From: Flectobacillus longus
GTDB taxonomy: Bacteria; Bacteroidota; Bacteroidia; Cytophagales; Spirosomataceae
Direction of reading: 5' to 3'
Length of the DNA stretch: 64,000 bases
NCBI RefSeq assembly: GCF_030056705.1
Contig: NZ_JASHIC010000004.1
Location: 186,001-250,000 of the forward strand
In this document: one piece after another, positions 46,487 to 55,202 of the stretch
How positions within the stretch are numbered: the stretch's first letter is position 1
How the letters are laid out: the number at the start of each line of letters is the position of its first letter
Notes under the pieces: generated by a model
Told to the model about the DNA's origin: nothing
The model's input: the letters and a program-made list of their open reading frames with translations, nothing else
Databases searched by the model: none
Made by a program: the position numbers and the translations under genes

Positions 46487-47443
46487 ATGAGAATACTGAT
46501 ATGTTTACAAATTTTATTCCTGCTCACTCTAGGAAAATTTGATTCAGAAGCACAATATATCTCGATTCAGGGCATAAGTCCTGTACATACGGTTAATATT
46601 ACAAAGAAAACCACCACCAATAAACAAACTACACCCGCCAGTGCATCACCCATAACGCAATTATCTCCGACAACAAACCCTGTTGTAGGTGCAAATCCTT
46701 ATCTCAGCAACACGCCTATGCCAACTAAAGGACGACGTATTGCATTACTAATAGGGAATGGTACTTATAATTTTGGTGGTAGTTTAGGGGAAAATCCAAA
46801 AAACGATGTTCAGGATTTAGGAAAAGCACTAACAGCATTGGGTTTTGAAGTAAAGATATTAGTTGATGCTAACCTACAAAATGTCAAACAAGCAATTAAA
46901 ACCTTTCAAGAAAAAATTACCGGAGCCGAAATGGCAACTTTTTTCTATGCAGGCCACGGAATGGAAATTGCAGGTAAAAAATATATTATTCCAGTAGATG
47001 CCCAACTTAAACGCCCTGAAGATTTAGATGACTTTGCCTACAATATTGATTTCTTGTTTAGAAGACTCAAAACTGGTGGAGCCAAACATAATCTGATTGT
47101 ATTGGACGCCTGTAGAAACGACCCTTTTCAAATTCAAGCAAGAGCCAACTTTGAAACAGAACGTGCTTGGAAAGATGCTAATCTTTTTACCCCAATACAG
47201 CTCAATAGATTTAATGCGGGTAACGTATATTTGGCAATGGCAACAGATTGGGGTAATAAAGCCAAAAATGGATATGGTAGAAATGGGGTTTATACAACAC
47301 AATTATTAAAATTTCTGAGATCTGGAGAGCGCCTTGAAAGAGTTTTCGATTTGACAGGAATCCAAGTTAAGAGAGAAACTCAAATGGAGCAAAATCCTCA
47401 GTTTTTCAAAGAAGTATCCATTGCCGATGAATTTATTTTTTAG
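46487..47443 (+). CDS. Exported caspase-like (peptidase C14) protein
   Basis: 318 residues from ATG 46487; the frame extends upstream to 46415 but the signal peptide (MRILICLQILFLLTLGKFDSEAQ) begins at 46487. A Thr/Pro-rich linker follows (about 35-80), then the caspase domain: GRRIALLIGNGTYNFGG, ENPKNDVQDLGKALTALGF, FFYAGHGMEIAGKKYIIP with His157, and LIVLDACRNDPF with Cys209. Both dyad residues are intact, so peptidase activity is likely, probably with Arg/Lys preference as in metacaspases. Its export signal means it acts in the periplasm or outside, not in cell-internal suicide. It follows the FGE-fold gene after 152 bases. Confidence 0.9.
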   Translation: MRILICLQILFLLTLGKFDSEAQYISIQGISPVHTVNITKKTTTNKQTTPASASPITQLSPTTNPVVGANPYLSNTPMPTKGRRIALLIGNGTYNFGGSLGENPKNDVQDLGKALTALGFEVKILVDANLQNVKQAIKTFQEKITGAEMATFFYAGHGMEIAGKKYIIPVDAQLKRPEDLDDFAYNIDFLFRRLKTGGAKHNLIVLDACRNDPFQIQARANFETERAWKDANLFTPIQLNRFNAGNVYLAMATDWGNKAKNGYGRNGVYTTQLLKFLRSGERLERVFDLTGIQVKRETQMEQNPQFFKEVSIADEFIF

Positions 47444-47452
47444 TTTTTTCTA

Positions 47453-47531
47453 CTGAGTGATTTATGATTGAGTGTATGAGTGATTATTTTTAATCTACAT
47501 TTTACTAGTAGAGACGCAATCCTTTGCGTCT
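47453..47531 (+). repeat. Family A composite repeat: GAGTGA arm plus GTAGAGACGC hairpin
   Basis: Starts 9 bases after the caspase stop with ACTGAGTGATTTATGATTGA, passes through GAGTGATTATTTTTAATC, and ends in GTAGAGACGCA-ATCCTT-TGCGTCT at 47508-47531. The same order of parts occurs at 54361-54609 and 60974-61044 and in degenerate form at 59135-59200. Confidence 0.75.
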
Positions 47532-47561
47532 AAAGAGTTATCATGTTGAAATATAGTATCA

Positions 47562-47597
47562 AAAAAGCGGTCGAAAATTATTTTTCGACCGCTTTTT
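47562..47597 (+). terminator. Terminator with the shared AAAGCGGTCG stem
   Basis: AAAAAGCGGTCGAAAA, 3-base loop, TTTTTCGACCGCTTTTT. It lies 30 bases after the family A repeat. Confidence 0.9.
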
Positions 47598-47712
47598 GAC
47601 CATAAGCCTAATCCCAAAATTCGGGATGACTCATCTGTATTTTGGTCTATTTATTCCGAATTTTCTCAAAATATTCTTTCTTTTTGATTCCCTGTTGCAT
47701 GAGTTTTAGGTC

Positions 47713-47720
47713 TACATTTG
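47713..47720 (+). promoter_or_regulatory. Candidate -7 element for the P-type ATPase gene
   Basis: TACATTTG matches TAnnTTTG, 90 bases before the start. A TTG at 47695-47697 is about 15 bases upstream, shorter than ideal. No clear metal-regulator operator was found. Confidence 0.4.
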
Positions 47721-47809
47721 TGCATAACGTTTGCTTTTATGACGTTCAAAATCAATGGATTTATCTGCATCGTTATTACATTTTTCAATTTCTATAAATT
47801 CTAAATCTC

Positions 47810-49789
47810 ATGACTCAACATACACATACGTCACATGGTCACACCTGTTGCCATGACGACGAACACGCTGAACATACCCATCATAATCACGAGCAAAACG
47901 GGCATGACCATGCTGGACACTCTCATGATGGAGAAGTATCTTTTCTGCCTGCCATTATTTCTTTCATTTTATTGGGTATTGGTCTGACACTCGACAATTG
48001 GATTCAGCCTGTATGGTTCACTGGTTGGACACGTATGGTTTTATACTTAATTGCCTATATTCCTGTGGGCTTGCCTGTTATGAAAGAAGCTTGGGAAAGT
48101 ATTTTGAAAAAAGATATTTTCTCCGAATTTCTCTTGATGAGTATTGCTACTGTTGGAGCTTTTGGCATTGGCGAATATCCTGAAGGGGTGGCAGTAATGC
48201 TGTTTTATGCTGTGGGAGAAAGCTTTCAGTCATTGGCAGTAAAACGAGCCAAATCCAATATCAAAAGCCTCCTCGACCAGCGCCCCGACACTGTGACCAT
48301 TTTAAAAGACAACCAACCTATTGTAAAACAGGCCTTTACTGTTTCAGTTGGAGAAATTATCCAATTAAAAGCAGGCGAAAAATTGGCCCTAGATGGAGAA
48401 TTGCTTTCCGAAACTGCCACTTTCAACACTTCCGCCTTGACGGGCGAAAGTAAGCCCGATACCAAGAGAAAAGGCGAACCCGTATTGGCAGGAATGCTAA
48501 ATCTAAACTCGATTGCTTTAGTAAAAGTTACGACAGCCTATCAAGATAGTAAATTGAGTAAAATATTGGATTTAGTTCAAAATGCTACTAAGCAAAAAGC
48601 GCCTACGGAACTTTTTATTCGGAAATTTGCTAATATTTACACTCCAATTGTAGTAGGTTTGGCGGTAGCGATTACGCTTCTGCCCTATTTGTTCGTTACT
48701 GAGTATCATTTTCAAGAATGGTTGTACCGTGCGTTGATTTTCTTAGTTATTTCTTGTCCATGTGCTTTGGTCATTTCTATTCCGCTAGGGTATTTTGGAG
48801 GTATTGGTGCTGCTTCAAAAAATGGCATTTTGTTTAAAGGAAGTAATTTCTTGGATGTAATAGCCACCATTCAACATGTCGTAATGGATAAAACGGGCAC
48901 ACTTACCGAAGGGGTTTTCAAAGTACAAGAAGTCGTAATTAAAGATACTTTTAACAAACATCACTTTCTACAAATGGTGAATGCGTTGGAAAGTAAAAGT
49001 ACGCATCCTGTCGCCACAGCAATACATGAATATGTTGGAAACATTGATTACAATATCGATTTACAAGATATAGAGGAAATTGCAGGATATGGTCTCAGCG
49101 CAACAGTAGAGGGTAAAGAGATTCTTGTTAGCAATTTTAAATTATTAGAAAAAAAAGGTATTTCGTTTGATATTGACCCTTCTCAAATAGTTTATACCGT
49201 ACTCGCAATTGCCTATGCAGGTCAGTTTGTAGGCTATATCACTATTGCAGATAGTATCAAATCTGATGCCTCTTTGGCAATACAACAACTTCATAAGTTG
49301 GGAGTAAAAACAACCATGTTGAGTGGCGACAAAAATTCGGTTGTTCAATACGTAGCCCAACAAATAGGCATTTCGACTGCCTTTGGAGATTTGTTGCCAG
49401 AAGATAAAGTCAATCAGGTAAAAGCCATCAAGGCGCAACAGGAAACAGTGGCATTTGTTGGCGATGGTGTAAACGACGCTCCAGTAATTGCCTTGAGCGA
49501 TGCAGGAATTGCGATGGGTGGCTTAGGCAGCGATGCCACTATCGAGACCGCCGATATTGTGATTCAAGATGATAAACCTTCAAAAATTGCCACTGCTATT
49601 ACCATCGGCAAAGAAACCAAACGTATCGTATGGCAAAATATCACAATGGCATTTGTGGTAAAAGCATTTGTACTTATGCTAGGTGCAGGAGGATTAGCTA
49701 CTATGTGGGAAGCGGTTTTTGCTGATGTAGGTGTGGCATTGCTCGCTATTTTGAACGCCATTAGGATTCAGCGCATGACATTTCAATAG
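47810..49789 (+). CDS. Zinc/cadmium-type P1B ATPase with His-rich N-terminus
   Basis: 659 residues. The first 42 residues hold 14 His and a Cys-Cys pair in place of the usual HMA metal-binding domain. Membrane helices follow with the P1B-2 motif SCPCALVIS (Cys316 and Cys318), the phosphorylation site MDKTGTLTEG with Asp360, HPVATAIHEY in the nucleotide-binding domain, and VGDGVNDAPVIALSDAGIAMG. CPC plus the His-rich tail and the late ADVGVALLAILNAIR helix point to Zn2+/Cd2+/Pb2+ export rather than copper. Inner membrane. Confidence 0.93.
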   Translation: MTQHTHTSHGHTCCHDDEHAEHTHHNHEQNGHDHAGHSHDGEVSFLPAIISFILLGIGLTLDNWIQPVWFTGWTRMVLYLIAYIPVGLPVMKEAWESILKKDIFSEFLLMSIATVGAFGIGEYPEGVAVMLFYAVGESFQSLAVKRAKSNIKSLLDQRPDTVTILKDNQPIVKQAFTVSVGEIIQLKAGEKLALDGELLSETATFNTSALTGESKPDTKRKGEPVLAGMLNLNSIALVKVTTAYQDSKLSKILDLVQNATKQKAPTELFIRKFANIYTPIVVGLAVAITLLPYLFVTEYHFQEWLYRALIFLVISCPCALVISIPLGYFGGIGAASKNGILFKGSNFLDVIATIQHVVMDKTGTLTEGVFKVQEVVIKDTFNKHHFLQMVNALESKSTHPVATAIHEYVGNIDYNIDLQDIEEIAGYGLSATVEGKEILVSNFKLLEKKGISFDIDPSQIVYTVLAIAYAGQFVGYITIADSIKSDASLAIQQLHKLGVKTTMLSGDKNSVVQYVAQQIGISTAFGDLLPEDKVNQVKAIKAQQETVAFVGDGVNDAPVIALSDAGIAMGGLGSDATIETADIVIQDDKPSKIATAITIGKETKRIVWQNITMAFVVKAFVLMLGAGGLATMWEAVFADVGVALLAILNAIRIQRMTFQ

Positions 49790-49934
49790 ATTTGGTGCTT
49801 TAGAGTGACTCTCTTAAATTTGCTTTATGGTACCCAGATCATAAAGCAAATTTTTTACTTACCTTAAAGTAGGAACAGTATTCTTGAAGGATATAATCCA
49901 TCGCCCCTACTTACTAACTATTTCAAAAACTCTC

Positions 49935-50876
49935 ATGAAAATCACCCAAAGTACCTTTGGACTATTCAATGAATATGTTCTTCAAAATCCTTCTACTAAT
50001 GAAGCCGTACATATTTTACCCGAATTAGGAGGCATTATTCATCAATTAGTCTTAAAAACAGAGACTGGTTTACACAAAATTATCAACTGTGGTAATACCC
50101 CTGAAGAACTACTTTCGAGCCTGTTATCCTATCCTTCTACACATTTGTTTCCTTGGGGAAATCGTGTAAAAAGTGGACAATATGAATTTGAAGGTACTAG
50201 TTATCAATTGCCACTCAATGAAGTAGGTTTACAAAATGCACTTCATGGCTTTGTGTACACTTCTCCTTTCAAAGTGTATGAAGCTACTGAATCTGATACA
50301 GAAGCTATTTTAACTTTAGAATATCTTTACAAGGGTGGTTATGTAGGCTATCCTTTTCCTTTTCAATTATTAATCAAGCATACTTTAAATGCAAAAGGAT
50401 TAACACTTAGTTATACCATCAATAATATCGGTGCAGGAAATCTCCCAGTTAGCCTTGGTTGGCATCCATATTTCAGTATTGAAGGTGAAACCAAAAATGA
50501 TTGGACTGTTAGTTTCCCATCGACACACCAATACTTACTCGACGACCAAATGTGTCCAGTAGATAGAACGCCAAAGCATTATTCGGAAGGTTTTAACTTG
50601 AATGGGCAGATTTTAGATGCGGTTTTTGCCGTAGAAAAACAAGAAATTGTAGAGGTTATTCTCCAATCTAACAAACAAGATTTGTCGATAAAAGTATGGC
50701 AACAAGCAGGAGAACAACAATTTAACTATAGTGTAGTGTACACGCCACCATCAGGCGACCGCATTGCTATCGAACCAATGACAGCCCCAACCAATGCGCT
50801 TAACTCAAAAGAAAATTTGTTGGTAATCAGTGCAGGAGAATCTTACACTGTAGAATGTGGAGTAATGACTTATTGA
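49935..50876 (+). CDS. Aldose 1-epimerase family protein
   Basis: 313 residues from ATG 49935; an in-frame ATG at 49884 adds 17 residues without family likeness. Galactose-mutarotase fold: FPWGNRVKSGQYEFEG near residue 77, LHGFVYTSPF (His), LGWHPYF (His) and IAIEPMTAPTNAL with the catalytic Glu. It interconverts alpha and beta anomers of hexoses or a phosphorylated sugar. No sugar operon is linked. Its stop codon lies inside the start of a family A palindrome. Confidence 0.88.
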   Translation: MKITQSTFGLFNEYVLQNPSTNEAVHILPELGGIIHQLVLKTETGLHKIINCGNTPEELLSSLLSYPSTHLFPWGNRVKSGQYEFEGTSYQLPLNEVGLQNALHGFVYTSPFKVYEATESDTEAILTLEYLYKGGYVGYPFPFQLLIKHTLNAKGLTLSYTINNIGAGNLPVSLGWHPYFSIEGETKNDWTVSFPSTHQYLLDDQMCPVDRTPKHYSEGFNLNGQILDAVFAVEKQEIVEVILQSNKQDLSIKVWQQAGEQQFNYSVVYTPPSGDRIAIEPMTAPTNALNSKENLLVISAGESYTVECGVMTY

Positions 50877-51025
50877 GTGATTTAGTGGATGAGTGATTTA
50901 GTGTTTTTTACATAAATCACTTATCCACATCAATATTGCTTAATCGTGGGGTCAAGATTCAAAGTATTGCTTCATTACAAATCAAACTAAAAATCACTAA
51001 CTCACCAATCACACATTCACTCAAT
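50872..51025. repeat. Family A long imperfect palindrome between convergent genes
   Basis: The left arm ATTGAGTGATTTAGTGGATG and following GAGTGATTTAGTG face the right arm with AAAAATCACTAACTCACC and TTCACTCAAT. An inner block (ATAAATCACTTATCCACATC) pairs with the left arm too, so alternative hairpins are possible. It fills the space between the epimerase and Ppx genes and overlaps the epimerase stop, so it is the likely transcription end for both. Confidence 0.78.
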
Positions 51026-51029
51026 TCTC

Positions 51030-51923
51030 TTATTTGTCTCTCTTGCGATTTTGGATTTTTTCGTATACCATCTGAATGATACCATCTTTCAATCCCAAAT
51101 CTGGCACGATAATACTTTTTGCACCAGCCCATTTCATTACGTTCAGATAAATTTCTGCTGCTGGCACAATTACATCGGCACGGTCAGCATTTAAACGAAG
51201 TTTATTGATACGTTCTTCATAGGTAAAACCAGCTACATATTCTTTAATTTTGGTCAATTCCTTCAAACTCATCGACGTTTCAGTATCATGGTTCGAAGCA
51301 ATATTAAAGAGCTTATTGATATTACCCCCTGTCCCTACGGCAGTTACCTGAGATTTTGTAGGATCAACGTGCATTTCTATCCATTTACACATTTTTTCCC
51401 AATCTCCTTCACGCTCTTTGTGTTCAAGCAAACGTACTGAACCAATCTTGAATGAACGAGAAGCCACTTTCTGACGATTCATGTAGATATTCAACTCAGT
51501 AGAACCACCACCTACATCGATATGCAAATAATTGCTATCGTCCAAAGCTTGAACTACTACATCATTAATCAATTCGGCTTCTTTCGAACCATCAATGATG
51601 TTGATTTTCATATCCAAAATTTTATGGATACGAGTAATGATAGCATCTGCATTTCCAGCCTCACGCATGGCAGATGTGGCACAAATCATATAATCTTTTA
51701 CTTCGTGCAAGTCCATCAACAATTTGTAGGCATTCAATAACTTGAAGATACGTACCTCTGATTCAGGGCTAATTTCTCCTTCATTAAATACATCGTGTCC
51801 AAGACGAAGCGCAAAACGAACGTATTCTACCTTCTTAAAACTAATTTTTCCGTCATTCTCTAATACCTTCGAGATTTGCATTCGGGCGGCATTAGAGCCT
51901 ATGTCAATCGCTGCAATTTTCAT
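51030..51923 (-). CDS. Ppx/GppA-family exopolyphosphatase
   Basis: 297 residues, the short single-module form. The ASKHA-fold motifs are AAIDIGSNAARMQI at the N-terminus, ICATSAMREAGNAD near residue 82, DGSKEAELI near 112, HIDVGGGSTELNIY near 133 and AVGTGGNINKL near 190. Members degrade polyphosphate or pppGpp; the short forms lacking a C-terminal HD-like module can act on short polyphosphate. It lies 31 bases after the IscA-like gene on the same strand. Confidence 0.9.
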   Translation of the reverse strand: MKIAAIDIGSNAARMQISKVLENDGKISFKKVEYVRFALRLGHDVFNEGEISPESEVRIFKLLNAYKLLMDLHEVKDYMICATSAMREAGNADAIITRIHKILDMKINIIDGSKEAELINDVVVQALDDSNYLHIDVGGGSTELNIYMNRQKVASRSFKIGSVRLLEHKEREGDWEKMCKWIEMHVDPTKSQVTAVGTGGNINKLFNIASNHDTETSMSLKELTKIKEYVAGFTYEERINKLRLNADRADVIVPAAEIYLNVMKWAGAKSIIVPDLGLKDGIIQMVYEKIQNRKRDK

Positions 51924-51954
51924 GCTTTCTTCTTTCTATGCAGTAGCTTTTTAC

Positions 51955-52245
51955 TTATTTATTAAACGTAAATCCATTTCCATCTTCCTCAAAATCAAGC
52001 TCTACGCCGATTAGATACATGAGGTGATGTTTGTTAATAATGAGTTGAATACCATCTATTTCGTATAACTCATCGTGATCCTCTTTTTTATCAAATCCAA
52101 TCAGATAACTTGCACTACAGGCGCTTCCTCTCAAACCTACTCTCAAGTAATAATCCTCAGGAATTCCTTTGATGGTAAGTGCTTTTAGAATTTCTTGTTG
52201 TGCAATGTCAGTTATGGTAATCGGAATTATTGCTGGACTATTCAT
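51955..52245 (-). CDS. IscA/HesB-like protein lacking the C-terminal CGC motif
   Basis: 96 residues. The HesB fold is recognisable: ITDIAQQEILKAL, YLRVGLRGSACSASYLIGFD with the first conserved Cys near residue 43, and IQLIINKHHLMYLIGVELDFE. Ordinary A-type Fe-S carriers end in a CGC(G)xSF tail; this protein stops at GFTFNK, so two of the three ligand Cys are missing. It therefore probably does not carry a [2Fe-2S] cluster in the usual way. It sits upstream of ppx and is likely co-transcribed. Confidence 0.85.
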   Translation of the reverse strand: MNSPAIIPITITDIAQQEILKALTIKGIPEDYYLRVGLRGSACSASYLIGFDKKEDHDELYEIDGIQLIINKHHLMYLIGVELDFEEDGNGFTFNK

Positions 52246-52340
52246 GCTTCTTGTCTAAAACAATTCGGTTATTGAGACTGAGTTTGTACACAATTTGCTT
52301 CTTCTTAAACGAAGCTATACAGTTCAGGGCGAAAATACTT

Positions 52341-52348
52341 ATTTTTGA
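52341..52348 (+). promoter_or_regulatory. Possible -7 element before the 52459 gene
   Basis: TATTTTTG fits TAnnTTTG, 110 bases before the start in a divergent region. T-rich, so weak. Confidence 0.3.
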
Positions 52349-52458
52349 AAGATTTTCCACAAAACAACGTTAATAACCCTACATTACAAAATGTATTTAA
52401 TCATTTGTAATCCTGACAAAGCTCTTAGCAGAAAGTATTACGAATAAACCCCAACTTT

Positions 52459-52980
52459 ATGGAAATAGTTGCCGATTTAATTAAAGTATTAATTCCCGCT
52501 AGTTTAGTCCTATGGGCTATGTACTTGACTTTGAGTTCTTTTTTGAGAAAAGAATTTGCACAAAAAAATCTTGAACAGCGTTTTGAGGCTCAAAAAACGG
52601 TGTTGCCCATTCGCTTAGAGGCTTATGAGCGTATTTGTTTATTACTCGAACGAATGCTACCCAACAATCTCCTGATTCGTTTGGCTAATCCTGAATTCAA
52701 TGTAGTGAGCTTTCAGCAAGTATTGGTTACCGAAATTCGTGCAGAGTTGGCACATAATTTTTCACAACAATTATACATCAGCGACGATGCTTGGTTGAGT
52801 GTAAAAAATGCCCTGAACGAAACCATCTCAATGATTAATCTCTCGGCTCAAGAACTAGACCCAAATGCCCCATCGATTGAATTATCCAAAAAAGTAATCG
52901 AAAAAGTCTTACAAAATCAACATTTCAGCACTGAATCAGCTCTAAATTTTATCAAAGACGAAGCCCGAAAATTATTTTAG
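52459..52980 (+). CDS. Conserved membrane-anchored protein of unknown function
   Basis: 173 residues. One N-terminal membrane helix (about 5-28, LIKVLIPASLVLWAMYLTLS) followed by a helical cytoplasmic part with TVLPIRLEAYERICLLLERMLPNNLLIRL, a block I recall from conserved Bacteroidetes proteins. Later segments LVTEIRAELAHNFSQQLYISDDAW and a helical C-terminus. No catalytic motif. It precedes the MFS gene on the same strand by 135 bases. Function unknown. Confidence 0.78.
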   Translation: MEIVADLIKVLIPASLVLWAMYLTLSSFLRKEFAQKNLEQRFEAQKTVLPIRLEAYERICLLLERMLPNNLLIRLANPEFNVVSFQQVLVTEIRAELAHNFSQQLYISDDAWLSVKNALNETISMINLSAQELDPNAPSIELSKKVIEKVLQNQHFSTESALNFIKDEARKLF

Positions 52981-53115
52981 AATATTGTACCGTCAGGGAA
53001 ACTCACTCTTCCTTTGTAACTAGAAAAGGAATCACTAAATTACTATACTAAAAAGAGTAGTATTCTATCCGAGTTTCTCTTTATGAAAAACAACATATAA
53101 TCAAGTCCCTAAACT

Positions 53116-54360
53116 ATGCAACAAAATCTTTCTCAGAAAACCAACTTACAGCATCTTTTCAGCATTCCTGTGATTGTAGCCGCCTTGGGCTACTTTGTCG
53201 ATATTTATGACCTATTGCTTTTTGGCATTGTACGTATTCCTAGTTTGCAGGATATGGGTCTTAGCAAAGAAGAAATTGGTGTTATTGGCAAAAATATTCT
53301 TAACTGGCAAATGGGCGGTTTATTATTAGGAGGTATCTTATGGGGTATTTTAGGGGATAAAAAAGGTCGTTTATCTGTATTATTTGGTTCAATTCTTACT
53401 TATTCGTTGGCTAATATTGGTTGTGGTTTTGTCAAAGACCCTACCACTTATGCGCTATTGCGTTTTGTCGCAGGCGTTGGTTTGGCTGGTGAACTTGGTG
53501 CTGGTATTACTTTGGTATCAGAAGTATTACCCAAAGAACTTCGTGCTATTGGAACCTCTATTGTGGCTGGAGTAGGTCTGTTTGGAGCTGTGGCAGGATA
53601 TTTTACGGTAGAATTATTTGGGGGCTGGCGCACAGCTTACTTTGTAGGTGGTGGCTTGGGTGTGATTTTGTTATTACTTCGTATTAGTGTTTTCGAATCA
53701 GGTATGTTCGAAAATATCAAGCACCAAACTGGTGTGAAAAAAGGTAATTTCTTTGCTCTTTTCACCAACGCCGACCGCTTGTCACGTTACTTAAAATGTA
53801 TTGCGATTGGTATGCCAACGTGGTTTGTGATTGGTATTTTGGCAACATTTGCGAATGAATTTGGTGAAAAATTAGGTATTGCTGAAGAAATCAAACCTGG
53901 GAAAGCTATTATGTTTTGTTATATAGGTTTGGCGATTGGCGACTTAGCCAGTGGTTTTATTTCTCAGTTTTTAAGTTCCCGCAAAAAAGCCGTTTCCTTA
54001 TTACTTGTACTTACCTTGATTTGCAGCATTTATTACCTTTACGCAGGTATGAACTCTGCACAAGAATTATATACTGTTTGTGTATTTGCAGGGTTTTCTG
54101 TAGGTTATTGGGCTATGTTTGTGACCATTGGTGCAGAGCAATTTGGGACTAACCTCAGAGCCACAGCAGCTACAACTGTACCTAATATGGTTCGTGGAAC
54201 TGTGATTGGTATGACTTCGCTATATGCTGGGCTAAAACCAAGTTTGGATGTATTTAATGCCGCTGCTATCGTAGGCATTATCTGCTTTATATTAGCTTTT
54301 TATTCTATTCTAACTATTCCAGAAACACATAACAAAGATTTGGATTACTTGGAAGAGTAA
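53116..54360 (+). CDS. MFS transporter
   Basis: 414 residues with twelve predicted helices. The loop 2-3 motif is WGILGDKKGRLSVLFGS (usual GxLaDrxGrrr), and a second related motif appears as LFGAVAGYFTVELFGGWR. DIYDLLLFGIVRIPSL in helix 1 resembles the sugar/acid:H+ symporter (SHS/ACS-like) branch with an Asp in the membrane. Substrate not known; metabolite:H+ symport is a reasonable guess. Inner membrane. Its end abuts a 240-base nested palindrome. Confidence 0.88.
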   Translation: MQQNLSQKTNLQHLFSIPVIVAALGYFVDIYDLLLFGIVRIPSLQDMGLSKEEIGVIGKNILNWQMGGLLLGGILWGILGDKKGRLSVLFGSILTYSLANIGCGFVKDPTTYALLRFVAGVGLAGELGAGITLVSEVLPKELRAIGTSIVAGVGLFGAVAGYFTVELFGGWRTAYFVGGGLGVILLLLRISVFESGMFENIKHQTGVKKGNFFALFTNADRLSRYLKCIAIGMPTWFVIGILATFANEFGEKLGIAEEIKPGKAIMFCYIGLAIGDLASGFISQFLSSRKKAVSLLLVLTLICSIYYLYAGMNSAQELYTVCVFAGFSVGYWAMFVTIGAEQFGTNLRATAATTVPNMVRGTVIGMTSLYAGLKPSLDVFNAAAIVGIICFILAFYSILTIPETHNKDLDYLEE

Positions 54361-54609
54361 AATAAGTGTAGAGTTTTGAGTTTTGAATGCGGAGTAAATG
54401 ATTTAGTGAATGGTGGTTGAGTGAATGAGTGATTAATCTTTAAATCTATATTTCGCTTGTAGAGACGCAAAGCATTGCGTCTCTACAAGCGAAAATTATG
54501 TAGAAAACAATCACTAAATCAGTCAACCACCATTCACTAAATTCAAAAGGACTCATGGATAGCCGTGAATAATAAAACTCTGCATTCAAAACTCAAAACT
54601 CCGCACTCT
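54361..54609. repeat. Nested 245-base palindrome between convergent MFS and Lrp genes
   Basis: Three nested pairs of arms. Outer: GAGTTTTGAGTTTTGAATGC (54371-) against GCATTCAAAACTCAAAACTC (54582-), about 31 bases per arm. Middle: family A words (GTGAATGGTGGTTGAGTGA against TCAGTCAACCACCATTCAC). Core: a perfect 20-bp stem around AGCA at 54451-54494 containing TTGTAGAGACGCAA. It spans the whole gap between the two convergent stop codons. Confidence 0.88.
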
Positions 54610-55068
54610 TTAGATTTCCAACGCTGTTTTTGATTTTATTTCACTCATCACGAAAGTACTATGGGTACTACCAATATTATTCAGAGAGGCAAGTCTATTC
54701 ATCAAAAAGCTTTGATATTCACGCATATCTTTTACCACAATTTTCAGCATAAAATCATATTCTCCTGAGATATTGTAACATTCCATAACCTCCTCTAATT
54801 GAACCACATCACGCACAAATCTAGCACCAGCCTCTTGGGCATGTTCTTTTAAACGAATATTACAGAATACCATTAAGTCCTTCTCTACTTTTTCTCTGTC
54901 TACCAACGCCACATATCCTTTAATGACTCCCTCTTTTTCAAGTCTTCTTACCCTTTCGTACACAGGTGTAGGCGACAAGTTGAGTCGATTCGAAAGTTCT
55001 TTGGTGGTAAGATGAGCATCTTCTTGTAGATTTCTAAGAATCGCTTTGTCAATTGAATCGAGTTTCAT
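54610..55068 (-). CDS. Lrp/AsnC-family transcriptional regulator
   Basis: 152 residues, standard Lrp length. N-terminal HTH: LDSIDKAILRNLQEDAHLTTKELSNRLNLSPTPVYERVRRLEKEGVIKGY (quoted in parts: AILRNLQEDAHLTTKEL, LSPTPVYERVRRLEKEGVI). C-terminal AsnC ligand domain: ECYNISGEYDFMLKIVVKD near residues 95-113. It is divergent from metH with 288 bases between, so it may sense methionine or a related amino acid and control metH and itself. Confidence 0.92.
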   Translation of the reverse strand: MKLDSIDKAILRNLQEDAHLTTKELSNRLNLSPTPVYERVRRLEKEGVIKGYVALVDREKVEKDLMVFCNIRLKEHAQEAGARFVRDVVQLEEVMECYNISGEYDFMLKIVVKDMREYQSFLMNRLASLNNIGSTHSTFVMSEIKSKTALEI

Positions 55069-55109
55069 AGCCGTTATTTTTTCATTTTTCTAGTGAAAAC
55101 ACTCCAATA

Positions 55110-55128
55110 TTTAGATAAACTATCTAAA
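55110..55128. promoter_or_regulatory. Inverted repeat TTTAGATA-AAC-TATCTAAA between lrp and metH
   Basis: A perfect 8-3-8 inverted repeat 42 bases upstream of the regulator start. A looser ATCTA half-site follows about 25 bases on (CATCTAATTT). Its size and place fit an autoregulatory Lrp/AsnC binding site that could also serve metH. Confidence 0.5.
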
Positions 55129-55194
55129 ATATTTTTATTTAAAGATAATACATCTAATTTAAAAGAAGCAATAAACAAATATTATCTTTTGATG

Positions 55195-55202
55195 TAACTT
55201 TG
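55195..55202 (+). promoter_or_regulatory. Candidate -7 element for metH
   Basis: TAACTTTG matches TAnnTTTG and implies a leader of about 150 bases. I looked for the conserved SAM-riboswitch cores in that leader and did not see them. Confidence 0.45.

Noticed and set aside
46487-47443. Intracellular caspase-type anti-phage effector
   Set aside because: A clear signal peptide sends the peptidase out of the cytoplasm, and no sensor or toxin partner gene accompanies it.
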